From a bacterium (lineage in GTDB: Bacteria; Patescibacteriota; Minisyncoccia; Minisyncoccales; JAGGSE01): 19,048 nucleotides of DNA. Positions 1-7,342 of this stretch are shown here, in pieces. Under the pieces are notes generated by a model. The model worked only from the letters and a program-made list of their open reading frames with translations, did no database searches and was not told where the DNA came from. The translations under genes were made by a program, and so were the position numbers. Where the stretch lies: NCBI GenBank assembly GCA_021159225.1, contig JAGGSE010000021.1, positions 1-19,048 on the forward strand, written 5' to 3'. Positions within the stretch are counted from its first letter, which is position 1, and the number at the start of each line of letters is the position of its first letter.

Positions 1-2621
1 ATAAAATAGGCCTCTCCTTTTTGGTCTGTTAATTGAATTCGGTCATAATCTGTATCATAAACCCTTACCTGAGCGGAAAAAATGGGTTCACTGGTGGAAG
101 CATCTAATACCCTGACCAAAAGAGTACCTTCTGCCCGAAGTCCTAATTTCACCGTGGTGGTGACCCCTGGGGCTAAACTAATAGGCATTAGAGAAGGATA
201 ACTAATTATCAAATCTAAATCTTCTCCGGCAGCCGAAAAGTCAGAAAAACTATAGGTGCCATTTTCTAAATCAGAAAGTTCTAAAAAGCCATTATCATCT
301 GTTTGGTGGTCTTTTGAATACTTGTAGATTTTATTATCACTAGCATCCTTTCCTACTATTGCCTCAATTCCTGAACAGCGCTTTTCTAATAAGAGATGGA
401 ATGTGGTATCAGGAATTTCAGCGCCAAATGGGTCGGGAGTAACAGAAGAAGGCAGCGTTTCCAAAGAATAGTGAAAGCCCATATCTACTATTCCCGAATC
501 TAAAACATTGTCGGTTCTGGTGGTTTTGTCATCCATTCCTAAATTAGAGGCACTATCCGAGCCGGCATCAACACATAGACTGGTTGTTGCCTGGCCGGCT
601 GAAATTTGCTTTAAATGAAAATCATCATCACCGCCATAATCTCCACCCAAAACATTGTCTTGCCCGTCTATATCCACAAAGAGAGGGTCAGCCGAAATAC
701 TCCCTATACCCAATGAAATCCCGTCATAATTGGGCGAATTTTTCCATAGATTATTATAACCCACATCTATATTTGTGGAAGAACTAACCTTAATTCCAGA
801 TAAACCAGAGAGGGCAATGATATTATTTTTTATTTCATTGTTTTTTGAGTTTTCAATTAAAATTCCATTTTCGCCGTTATGAAAAGAGGTGTTGTTTGAA
901 ACCGTATCGTTAACGCAGTGGTCAAAAAGTAAAATGCCCGATTTTTGGTTGAGATAAACCAAATTGGACCTAATCCTGCTGGCATTTGAAATGTGGTCTG
1001 TAAAAGCAATTCCATTTCCCTGATTTGAATAACACCTATTGTCCGAAACCTCTATTGAAGAGATATTGCTGGAAACCCGAATTCCATCACCGGAGTTTAA
1101 AAAAAGCCGGTTGTCTTTAATTTGATTATTATTGGCATTATTGAAAACCAAAATTCCTTCTCCCCCATTTGAGAAAACCCTATTGAATTCAATTAAGACC
1201 GCCCCCGAACCATTATTGAAAATTCCCTCGGATAAATTCTGAAAAATCTGGTTATTGATAACTTCGGAGGAATTGGCTCCTTCTAAATAAATCCCCCGGC
1301 CCGAATTTGAAGAAATAGAATTATAGGAAATGACAACGTCTGAAGCGCTTTCAACCCTAATTCCATCGCCAGCATTATCTGAAATATCATTGTCTTTTAT
1401 CTCTATGTTGCCAGCACTCGCTCCAGTAATATAAATTCCGGCGGTCCCGGTGGTGTTTGAAATTTTAAACCCATAAATTCCAATATACTTTTTATCCTCT
1501 ATATAAAACCCGATATCCTTCCCTGAAACTTTCACCTCTCCCTTGTCTCCAGTATAAGCCCCTTCCGTATCCGCAACAAAAACAATAGGTTTTTGGGATG
1601 TTCCTGAATTTTCAATTTCTACTTTTTCTTGGTATTCTCCCGCCCCCACAAAAACAAAATCCCCTGCCTGGGCAACATTTGCTGCTTTCTGAATAGTTAA
1701 AAAGGCATTATCCGGACTTAAACCATCATTGCTGTCTGAGCCTATTTTTCTGACATAGTAAATATGTTCTGCTTTAGCTTCTAATGTATGAATTGAAAAT
1801 TTACTTAATCTGTCAATACAAAAACTATATTCGGTAAGTTGTCCCTCCAAAACAGTAGCATGGGGCTTTTCCGGATTAGCAATTGTCTGAGTTTCATAAA
1901 CATCGCCTATTCCATAGGTCTGTTCAGTACCAAAACCCTCTTTTGTAGTGGTAACAACATAAGCGGCTGTACCAGTAGCCAAAACAAAGTAATAGGTTCC
2001 ATCATCTGGTGTGGCTTCTCTGACGGCTCCAGTATTAATATTGGTAACCCTAATAAGAGGAGAAGAAATTTTTTCTCCTTTGGCATTAAACACTGTTACT
2101 TTTAATACTCCTCCTGTATATTCACATTCTTCATCCCCACTCCGAGGTGCCACTATCCCATTTTGAGAAATTTCTCCCCCAAATAACCCTGACCAACCTA
2201 CCCTTACTTTTACTTTCCGGTAATCACAATTGCAAACCTTATTCCCCTCTGAAGTATAAGTAGAATCACTATCTCCTATTCCATCTTTTGGATCGTCATA
2301 ACAAATAATGGTGGTAGTAACGTTAAACAAAATATTATTACTAGTGGTAGAGAAAAATTTCTCTACCTTTCCACAAGGATCGCAACCAGATTCATTTGTT
2401 CCTACATCTAAATAAGATAAATTACGAACCCTTTCTAATTGCTCGTTAGCAATAGCAGTAGCTATTACTCTGGCCTTAGACTGACCCACTACTTTAAGGG
2501 CTAATCGATAAGCGCCAAAAATCCCCACAAAGACAATCAATATTAAAGATACACCCACCAAAACCTCAACAAGAGAAATGCCCAAACAGGGACGATTTTG
2601 GTTTTGCTCAACCTTTTTCAT
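1..2621 (-). CDS. Giant pilin-like protein with right-handed beta-helix (C-terminus outside window)
   Basis: This frame is open without a stop from the ATG at 2621 to the window edge, giving 873 codons with no C-terminus seen. Residues 1-39 look like a type IV prepilin signal: a short basic leader, cleavage-site Gly14, then ISLVEVL with Glu at mature position 5 and a hydrophobic helix to about residue 38. Residues 168-235 and 740-800, and the visible end (830-873), resemble carboxypeptidase-regulatory-like beta-sandwich domains. Residues 288-335 match the DUF1565-type entry to a beta-helix (SDSNDG, AFLTIQKA). Residues 371-629 form about eleven rungs of 22-25 residues, most beginning GI plus an aromatic or aliphatic residue, typical of PbH1/NosD-like parallel beta-helices. 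Cysteine pairs occur at 80/83 and 130/132. The start overlaps the pilC stop by four bases (ATGA), with a G-rich ribosome site just upstream. I infer a surface-displayed minor pilin or pseudopilin carrying a large adhesive or glycan-binding module. Confidence 0.88.
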   Translation of the reverse strand, partial: MKKVEQNQNRPCLGISLVEVLVGVSLILIVFVGIFGAYRLALKVVGQSKARVIATAIANEQLERVRNLSYLDVGTNESGCDPCGKVEKFFSTTSNNILFNVTTTIICYDDPKDGIGDSDSTYTSEGNKVCNCDYRKVKVRVGWSGLFGGEISQNGIVAPRSGDEECEYTGGVLKVTVFNAKGEKISSPLIRVTNINTGAVREATPDDGTYYFVLATGTAAYVVTTTKEGFGTEQTYGIGDVYETQTIANPEKPHATVLEGQLTEYSFCIDRLSKFSIHTLEAKAEHIYYVRKIGSDSNDGLSPDNAFLTIQKAANVAQAGDFVFVGAGEYQEKVEIENSGTSQKPIVFVADTEGAYTGDKGEVKVSGKDIGFYIEDKKYIGIYGFKISNTTGTAGIYITGASAGNIEIKDNDISDNAGDGIRVESASDVVISYNSISSNSGRGIYLEGANSSEVINNQIFQNLSEGIFNNGSGAVLIEFNRVFSNGGEGILVFNNANNNQIKDNRLFLNSGDGIRVSSNISSIEVSDNRCYSNQGNGIAFTDHISNASRIRSNLVYLNQKSGILLFDHCVNDTVSNNTSFHNGENGILIENSKNNEIKNNIIALSGLSGIKVSSSTNIDVGYNNLWKNSPNYDGISLGIGSISADPLFVDIDGQDNVLGGDYGGDDDFHLKQISAGQATTSLCVDAGSDSASNLGMDDKTTRTDNVLDSGIVDMGFHYSLETLPSSVTPDPFGAEIPDTTFHLLLEKRCSGIEAIVGKDASDNKIYKYSKDHQTDDNGFLELSDLENGTYSFSDFSAAGEDLDLIISYPSLMPISLAPGVTTTVKLGLRAEGTLLVRVLDASTSEPIFSAQVRVYDTDYDRIQLTDQKGEAYF

Positions 2622-3823
2622 TTTATTGCCCCCAGCATTGAATACATTGGCTGAATCATTGAGATAGCAAAAAAGCCCACCACTCCTCCGATAAGTAAAA
2701 GCAGGGCTGGCTCAATAAGCGAAGTCAGATTTTTCGTAGCCCTTTCTACCTCCTCTTCGTAGAAAAGAGCCAGTTTCTTAAGAACATCAGCGGTCTGGCC
2801 TGTTTCCTCCCCTATCTCCAGCATTTGGTTGACCATAAGGGGATAGATGTTGTATCTCCTTAATGCCTGCGATAGTTTCTCTCCCCTTTTCACCCTCTCT
2901 GCTGATTCCTCCAGGGACTCCTTATAATAGATATTTCCCAAAGAGCCAGAGATGATTTTCAGCGATCTAACAAGAGGCACTCCGGCTGAAATCAGAGAAC
3001 TCAAGGTCCTCATCATAGAAGCAGAATTTGTTTTCACCACCAAAGAAGAAATTACAGGTATCTTGAGGGTCAAACGGTCAAATATCCTTTTTCCTTCTTT
3101 TGTTTTTAGAAGACGTTTGAAGAGAAAGGGGAATATAAAAATAAGGAAAAAGAGCAAATACCAAAAGTGGGCTAAAAGGGTTCCTGTTTTAATCACCAGT
3201 TGGGTAGTCGGAGGCAGGTCAATATTTAGTTCGGCGAATGTCTTTGCCAGTTGGGGAACAACCTTTATTAGCATTAAAAAACCCACCCCCAGCATAGCCA
3301 AAACTATTACTGCCGGATAAATCATAGCAGAGATAAGTTTTGACCTAACCTCATGTTCTCTTTCCATCTGTTGTTCAATAATCTTTAAAGACTTCTCCAG
3401 GGTTCCTGAACCCTCGCCTACCTTTATGATATTAACAAACAACTCTGGAAAAATATCGGGATAAGCCGCCAAAGCGTCAGAAAGATTTTGACCCTTAACC
3501 ACCTTTCTCTCAATATCTAATAGAACCTGTTTGAACCTTTTGCTTTCAGTAACCTGGGATGATATCTTCAAGGCACGGGGCAAGGAAACACCTGCTCCAA
3601 TCATTACCCGAAGATTTCGGGTAAACATCATTTTTTCAGTAAAGGAAACGCCCAAAAAAGGAAGAGAAAATCTACCCTTTTTTCCTCCTGTATCTTTGGC
3701 GCTTATTAAAATATACCCCTCTTTATACAATTTCCTTGCCAAATCCGTTTTGTCCTTTGCTTCAAATATCCCTGATTCCTCTTTCCCTTCTCTTGACCTG
3801 GCAACGTAGGAGTAGTAAGGCAT
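2618..3823 (-). CDS. pilC: PilC/GspF-family type IV pilus inner-membrane platform protein
   Basis: The 401-residue product is the polytopic inner-membrane platform protein that couples the assembly ATPase to pilin polymerisation in type IV pili and type II secretion. The start MPYYSYVARSREGK is typical of PilC. Two T2SSF domains are visible at about 65-190 and 268-392, each with a GVSLPRAL or GVPLVRSL motif and a GEGSGTLEKSL or GEETGQTADVL motif. Hydrophobic segments lie near 166-188, 216-236 and 368-392. The length matches the family. It overlaps the following pilin-like gene by four bases, so the two are probably co-translated. No assembly ATPase (PilB), PilT, PilM or prepilin peptidase gene is in the window. 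The ATG has no clear Shine-Dalgarno sequence. Confidence 0.95.
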   Translation of the reverse strand: MPYYSYVARSREGKEESGIFEAKDKTDLARKLYKEGYILISAKDTGGKKGRFSLPFLGVSFTEKMMFTRNLRVMIGAGVSLPRALKISSQVTESKRFKQVLLDIERKVVKGQNLSDALAAYPDIFPELFVNIIKVGEGSGTLEKSLKIIEQQMEREHEVRSKLISAMIYPAVIVLAMLGVGFLMLIKVVPQLAKTFAELNIDLPPTTQLVIKTGTLLAHFWYLLFFLIFIFPFLFKRLLKTKEGKRIFDRLTLKIPVISSLVVKTNSASMMRTLSSLISAGVPLVRSLKIISGSLGNIYYKESLEESAERVKRGEKLSQALRRYNIYPLMVNQMLEIGEETGQTADVLKKLALFYEEEVERATKNLTSLIEPALLLLIGGVVGFFAISMIQPMYSMLGAIK

Positions 3824-3836
3824 GTTATTTTAAACT

Positions 3837-3940
3837 CAAAGCGTAAAGTGCAAAGCGCAAAGCTAAAGCGTAAAGCTTAAAGCTAAAAAGAAAGATTTCG
3901 CTTTTCGCTTTAAGTTGTAGTTTTGCGTTTTGCGCTTGGA
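3837..3940. repeat. AAGCG/AAAGC-rich inverted repeat block
   Basis: The left half (about 3837-3885) repeats AAAGCG, CAAAGC and TAAAGC units. The right half (about 3898-3940) carries the complementary CGCTTT and TTGCGCTT units, so the block can fold into an imperfect long hairpin. It lies just upstream of pilC and contains no gene. Confidence 0.7.
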
Positions 3941-3943
3941 TTT

Positions 3944-4056
3944 TATTTGGAATTTTGGTCATTGGAAATTGGATATTAATTGGAATTTGGATATTGGATA
4001 TTGGAATTTTTAGTTAATTTTGATCATTGTTTCGGATTTCCGATTTCGGATTTTTA
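3944..4056 (+). repeat. Dispersed ATTGGATATTGGAATT-type intergenic repeat, copy 1
   Basis: AT-rich DNA built from the short units GGAATTTGG, GGATATTGG and GGTCATTGG, ending in CGGATTTCCGATTTCGGA. The reverse complement of 18920-19048 contains the same units in the same order, including TTAGTTAATTTT, G(A/G)TCATTGTTTCG and a terminal CGGATTTTTA, with small gaps. This is therefore copy 1 of a dispersed repeat. It is non-coding; reading frames through it only give tryptophan/glycine-rich nonsense. Confidence 0.8.
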
Positions 4057-4080
4057 TCTAATGGGATCTCAATAAGCGGT

Positions 4081-4095
4081 TTGCTTGCCAAGCAA
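4081..4095. promoter_or_regulatory. Perfect palindrome TTGCTTGCCAAGCAA, operator-like
   Basis: Two 7-base arms (TTGCTTG and CAAGCAA) are perfectly complementary around a single central base. It sits a few bases downstream of the start predicted for the minus-strand promoter at 4106-4134, where a repressor could act on pilC. No regulator is identified; a chance palindrome or a transcript hairpin is possible. Confidence 0.35.
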
Positions 4096-4105
4096 GGTCA
4101 ATTAT

Positions 4106-4134
4106 ATCTTAAAACATTTATATAACCTTTTCAA
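4106..4134 (-). promoter_or_regulatory. Candidate sigma70 promoter toward pilC
   Basis: On the minus strand TTGAAA (4129-4134) is followed after 17 bases by TAAGAT (4106-4111), a 4/6 match to the -10 consensus. The predicted start is near 4099, giving a leader of about 275 bases that crosses the palindrome and both repeat blocks before the pilC ATG at 3823. The boxes were judged by eye in AT-rich DNA. Confidence 0.4.
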
Positions 4135-4182
4135 TCCCCTATTTTTGAAGCAGGTCCCATTTTAACAAACCCATCCTATTAC

Positions 4183-4211
4183 TTGATTATTGGCAAAAAA
4201 AGTGATAAATT
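4183..4211 (+). promoter_or_regulatory. Candidate promoter of the DUF4446-infB-rbfA-tRNA-Cys unit
   Basis: TTGATT (4183-4188), 17-base spacer, TAAATT (4206-4211). The -10 box ends 14 bases before the ATG at 4226, so the leader would be only about 7-8 bases, and those bases hold no Shine-Dalgarno sequence. The same spacing is seen for valS and clpP. Confidence 0.5.
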
Positions 4212-4225
4212 AAAGTTCATCTTTT

Positions 4226-4612
4226 ATGATTAACTTTTTTAAAAAAAAGGAGAAAGAGCCGGAAAATATAACCGAACTACTGAAGCAGTTCAAAGAACTG
4301 AAGGAACAAATCCAGAATACTTCCAAAAGAATAAAAAGTCTAGAAGAAAAAAACAAATGGATGCTCCAGAAAATCGGAATTGTAAGATTTAATCCATTTA
4401 GAGATATGGGCGGCAACCAAAGTTTTTCTCTTGCCATTCTGGATGGCAACAACACGGGGGTAGTTATAACCAGTCTATATACTAAAGAAGGAAACAGATT
4501 CTACGCCAAGGGGATAAAGAAAGGTCAATCAGAATACCCGTTATCCCAAGAAGAAAAAAAAGCGATTGAGAATGCCATAAATTCTCAAGGGTCCCAATCA
4601 ATAAACAGATAA
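4226..4612 (+). CDS. DUF4446 family protein
   Basis: This 128-residue protein has a basic N-terminus (MINFFKKKEK), a predicted coiled coil at about 14-46, and then the DUF4446 signature at 48-84: KIGIVRFNPFRDMGG, QSFSLAILD, GVVITSLY. It continues with REG-like EGNRFYAK and PLSQEEKKAIENAI at 104-118. Other family members often have an N-terminal membrane helix; none is visible here, so this protein is probably cytosolic or peripheral. The molecular function of the family is unknown. It is the first gene of a plus-strand run with infB 40 bases downstream, so it is probably co-transcribed with the translation factors. The family call is from memory of its motif. Confidence 0.85.
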   Translation: MINFFKKKEKEPENITELLKQFKELKEQIQNTSKRIKSLEEKNKWMLQKIGIVRFNPFRDMGGNQSFSLAILDGNNTGVVITSLYTKEGNRFYAKGIKKGQSEYPLSQEEKKAIENAINSQGSQSINR

Positions 4613-4652
4613 GAAGTTAAATAATTACCAAAAATAGAAGGTTTTAGGTTTT

Positions 4653-6179
4653 ATGGTTACAAAAACAAAAGAGACAATTGTCCAGACCAAGGAAGGCACG
4701 GTCAGACCGCCGGTGGTGGTTCTTTTGGGCCATGTTGACCATGGAAAAACATCAATTTTAGATTTTATCCGAAAAACCCACATTGCCCAAAAAGAAGCAG
4801 GGGGAATCACCCAGCATATTGGCGCCTATCAAATTGCCAAAAACGGAAAAAAAATCACCTTTATTGACACCCCGGGTCATGAAGCATTTTCGGCTATGAG
4901 GGCAAGAGGGGCAAAAGTGGCTGATATTGGGCTTCTGGTCGTTGACGCCAGTCAAAAAGTTCAATCCCAAACAAAAGAAGCAATCTCTGTTATAAAATCA
5001 GCCAAAATTTCCCCTATTGTGGTTCTTAATAAAATTGACAAACCGGAAGCCGAGCCGGAAAGAATTAAAAGAGAACTAGCAAAAGAAGGAATCCTGACCG
5101 AATCTTTAGGAGGAGATGTCCCTGCAGTGGAGGTGTCAGCAAAGACAGGCCAAGGAATTGAAGACCTTTTAGAAATTATCTCCCTTGTGGCAGAAATGAA
5201 GGAACTAAAAGCGGATATCAAAAAACCGGCAGAAGGCGTAGTCATTGAGTCATATTTAGACAATCGCCGGGGACCTACTGCTACCCTTCTTGTAAACCAA
5301 GGAACCTTGAGAAAGGGAGATATCATAGGAACGCCATCTACCTATGGGAAAATAAAACTACTGGAGGATTTTCAGGGAGACCCAGTAAATGAAGCGGTTC
5401 CCTCTGACCCGGTCTTAGCGATTGGCTTTGAAAGTGTGCCAATGATAGGAGAAAAATTCAGAACCTTTGCCAATATAGAGGATGCCAAAAACAATCTCTG
5501 CCAGACACGAAAGGAGACAATGCCTGCCCCTGTAGAAATAAAACCCGGACAGAAGGTCTTAAACCTGGTTCTAAAACTGGATACCTTGGGTTCAAGAGAA
5601 GCAGTTGAGAAGGTCTTGAAAGACCTGCCCCAGGAAAAGGTGGTCTTAAGGATACTAAAATCAGGAGTGGGTCAAATAAATGAGTCAGATATTAAATTTG
5701 CCAAGGCCCATCCAGCAGAGGGACATCCAGCAGTAATTTTGGGATTCCGAACAAGATTGAGGTCAGGCATTGAGAATTTTGCCGAAAAAGAAAAGGTAAA
5801 AATAATCACCTCGGATGTGATTTATGAACTGGTAAAGAATGTGCGCAACTTTATGGAAAGAATTCTTAAGCCAGAGAAAATCAGGACAGATATAGGAAGG
5901 GTAAAGATCCTGGCAACCTTTCTAACAAGCAAAAAGCGCCAGATTGTCGGCGGAAAGGTAATCTGGGGAGAGGTAAGAAGAGGGACAAAAATTGATGTCT
6001 TAAGAAATGAAGAACTGATAGGCAAGGGAAAACTAATCAACCTTCAGCGGGATAAAAAAGATACAGGCAAGGTAATAAAGGGTCAGGAGTGCGGGATATT
6101 GTTTGAAGGGGATGTTAAAATTGAAATTGGAGATATCCTGGTGTTTTATACAGAGCAATGGGAAAAGAGTAGTTTATGA
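4653..6179 (+). CDS. infB: Translation initiation factor IF-2 (short form)
   Basis: IF-2 is the GTPase that brings initiator fMet-tRNA to the 30S subunit and promotes subunit joining. All G motifs are present: G1 GHVDHGKT at 26-33, the switch I segment GGITQHIG at 50-57, G3 DTPGHE at 72-77, G4 NKID at 126-129 and G5 SAKTG at 162-166. They are followed by domains II and III and the C-terminal fMet-tRNA-binding domain (IIGTPSTYGKIK region; RREV-type EVRRGTKIDVLRNEE near the end). The protein has 508 residues, against about 890 in E. coli. The G domain begins almost at the N-terminus, so the long N-terminal extension is absent. A weak AGAAGG lies about 12 bases before the ATG. The stop overlaps the rbfA start (ATGA). 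nusA, often its operon partner in bacteria, is about 12 kb away on the other strand. Confidence 0.97.
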   Translation: MVTKTKETIVQTKEGTVRPPVVVLLGHVDHGKTSILDFIRKTHIAQKEAGGITQHIGAYQIAKNGKKITFIDTPGHEAFSAMRARGAKVADIGLLVVDASQKVQSQTKEAISVIKSAKISPIVVLNKIDKPEAEPERIKRELAKEGILTESLGGDVPAVEVSAKTGQGIEDLLEIISLVAEMKELKADIKKPAEGVVIESYLDNRRGPTATLLVNQGTLRKGDIIGTPSTYGKIKLLEDFQGDPVNEAVPSDPVLAIGFESVPMIGEKFRTFANIEDAKNNLCQTRKETMPAPVEIKPGQKVLNLVLKLDTLGSREAVEKVLKDLPQEKVVLRILKSGVGQINESDIKFAKAHPAEGHPAVILGFRTRLRSGIENFAEKEKVKIITSDVIYELVKNVRNFMERILKPEKIRTDIGRVKILATFLTSKKRQIVGGKVIWGEVRRGTKIDVLRNEELIGKGKLINLQRDKKDTGKVIKGQECGILFEGDVKIEIGDILVFYTEQWEKSSL

Positions 6180-6532
6180 AAAAGAGGGTTCAAAGGGTCA
6201 ACGAGTTGATAAAAAGAGAATTGGGCAAAATACTTTTAACAGAGGTTGAATTTCCAAAGGGAACATTGACAACACTGACCCGAGTTGAGACCTCCTCTGA
6301 CCTCAATCATGCCAAGGTTTTTATCAGTTGTCTGCCGAAATCTCAAACCGCCAATACCTTAAAAATTGTAAATAAAGAAATCTACTACCTCCAGCAAAAA
6401 CTTAATAAACGCCTGAAGATGAAATTCGTCCCAAAAATCGGCTTTTGGGAGGAAAAAGAAACAGAAAGGGCTGGAAAAATAGAAGAAATTTTAGAGACAG
6501 TCAAGAATGAAGAAAAGCCCCAAGCAAGGTAG
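6176..6532 (+). CDS. rbfA: Ribosome-binding factor A
   Basis: RbfA is a small KH-fold factor that binds the 30S subunit late in assembly and assists 16S rRNA 5'-end maturation. The 118-residue sequence starts RVQRVNELIKRELGKIL, has a central TLTRVETSSDLNHAKVFISCLP segment (about 32-56) and a C-terminal LQQKLNKRLKMKFVPKIGFWEEKETERAGKIEEIL, all in the order expected for the family. The length is normal. It overlaps infB by four bases, the common infB-rbfA arrangement, so translation is probably coupled. A tRNA-Cys gene follows 25 bases after its stop. Confidence 0.95.
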   Translation: MKKRVQRVNELIKRELGKILLTEVEFPKGTLTTLTRVETSSDLNHAKVFISCLPKSQTANTLKIVNKEIYYLQQKLNKRLKMKFVPKIGFWEEKETERAGKIEEILETVKNEEKPQAR

Positions 6533-6557
6533 ACGGTCAAGGATTTGAATCAATTAT

Positions 6558-6628
6558 GGCCGGGTGTCCGAGAAGTTAGGAAGCGGTCTGCAAAACCGTT
6601 TACAGGGGTGCGAATCCCCTCCCGGCCT
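6558..6628 (+). tRNA. tRNA-Cys (anticodon GCA)
   Basis: A 71-base cloverleaf: acceptor GGCCGGG (6558-6564) pairs with CCCGGCC (6621-6627). The anticodon stem GCGGT/ACCGT holds loop CTGCAAA with anticodon GCA at 6590-6592. The T stem AGGGG/CCCCT is at 6604-6620. U73 at 6628 is the known cysteine identity base. CCA is not encoded (the next bases are CAA). The elbow is unusual: the T loop is TGCGAAT, with G where pseudouridine 55 normally lies, and the D loop lacks a GG pair. Confidence 0.93.
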
Positions 6629-6691
6629 CAAAAGCCACTGCAACCCCCAAACCTGTTAACAGCAGCATACACCAATCCGGTTGTTGGCTTG

Positions 6692-6724
6692 AAAAAACTG
6701 AAAATTGTAAGGTCTGACCTTGCA
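6692..6724 (-). terminator. Candidate intrinsic terminator after tRNA-Val
   Basis: On the minus strand TGCAAGGT and ACCTTACA form an 8-bp stem with one G-T pair around a 3-base loop (6706-6724), followed by A, TTTT, CAG and TTTTTT (6692-6705). It lies about 95 bases downstream of the tRNA-Val 3' end and could end the valS-PrsW-hsp20-tRNA-Val transcript. The stem is not GC-rich and the U tract is interrupted. Nothing else is recognised in 6629-6818. Confidence 0.45.
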
Positions 6725-6818
6725 CTTCTCCTCGCACCTTTTTGGGGAGCAACACCCTTAATCATCTTCCTCAAAGAGAGACAGGAAATCGGTAGCTTCC
6801 GCCTTCAGCGGCTCAAGT

Positions 6819-6890
6819 TGGGCGAGGCAGGATTTGAACCTGCGGCCTTCGCAGTGTAAATGCGACGCTCTCCCGCTGAGCTACTCGCCC
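6819..6890 (-). tRNA. tRNA-Val (anticodon UAC)
   Basis: On the minus strand the acceptor GGGCGAG (6884-6890) pairs with CTCGCCC (6820-6826), with discriminator A at 6819. The anticodon arm TCGCA/TGCGA holds loop TTTACAC, anticodon TAC. The T loop TTCAAAT is regular and the D loop has the usual GG. The gene is 72 bases with no encoded CCA (AC follows the discriminator). Its 5' end is one base after the hsp20 stop codon, so it is probably released from a longer mRNA by RNase P. Confidence 0.95.
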
Positions 6891-6891
6891 A

Positions 6892-7320
6892 TTAGGAACT
6901 GTTTTTCTTCACCTCCAATTTTACCCTGCTTCTTTCAATTTTAGGTATTCTGATAATCAGTATCCCATCTTTCATTGTCGCCTTTGCCCGGGAACCGTCA
7001 ATCTCAAAAGGAGAAATAATTCTTCTTGAGAAGTGGCCAAAATAACACTCACGGGAAAGATATTCTACATTCTCCTCTTTTGGCTCCTTCCTCTCTCCAC
7101 TTATGGCAATTATATCGTTTTCAATTGAAATCTCCAGGTCCTCTGGCTTTATTCCGGCAATTGCCGACCTGACAAACAAATCATTTTTATCGTGATATAA
7201 ATCAACAGCCAGTTCTCCCTCGTCCGATTCCAAATTTCTTAGGGATGGAGAAGAGGACCTTTCTTTGTCCACCTCTTCCGACTTTGCCTTGCCTTTAGAT
7301 TTTCTAAAAAAAGAAAACAT
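6892..7320 (-). CDS. Hsp20/alpha-crystallin small heat-shock protein
   Basis: A 142-residue ATP-independent holdase that keeps unfolding proteins soluble in the cytosol. Residues 1-35 form a basic, serine-rich N-terminal arm. The alpha-crystallin domain spans about 36-127: GELAVDLYHDKNDLFVRSAIAGIKPEDLEISIE, then RECYFGHFSRRI, and the family motif ATMKDGILIIRIPK at 114-127. A short C-terminal tail follows (IERSRVKLEVKK). The length is typical. An AGGA lies 4 bases before the ATG. It follows the PrsW gene by 22 bases and its TAA is one base from tRNA-Val, so it sits inside the valS-PrsW-hsp20-tRNA-Val run. No heat-shock operator such as CIRCE is visible upstream. Confidence 0.95.
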   Translation of the reverse strand: MFSFFRKSKGKAKSEEVDKERSSSPSLRNLESDEGELAVDLYHDKNDLFVRSAIAGIKPEDLEISIENDIIAISGERKEPKEENVEYLSRECYFGHFSRRIISPFEIDGSRAKATMKDGILIIRIPKIERSRVKLEVKKNSS

Positions 7321-7342
7321 ATCCTAAATTCAAAATACAATA

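Noticed and set aside
1839..2105. Plus-strand open frame of 88 codons
   Set aside because: Antisense to the large pilin-like gene, whose continuous frame and domain content are far stronger.
3837..4056. CRISPR array
   Set aside because: The units are irregular, very short and partly inverted, with no constant-length spacers and no cas genes.
6629..6818. Possible small RNA (SRP or 6S) between the two convergent tRNA genes
   Set aside because: The AACAGCAGC stretch recalls the SRP loop, but the GGAA tetraloop and flanking signature are missing; only a terminator-like hairpin is supported.
6545..6859. Open frame of 104 codons on the plus strand
   Set aside because: It runs through tRNA-Cys and antisense to tRNA-Val, with no recognisable protein similarity.
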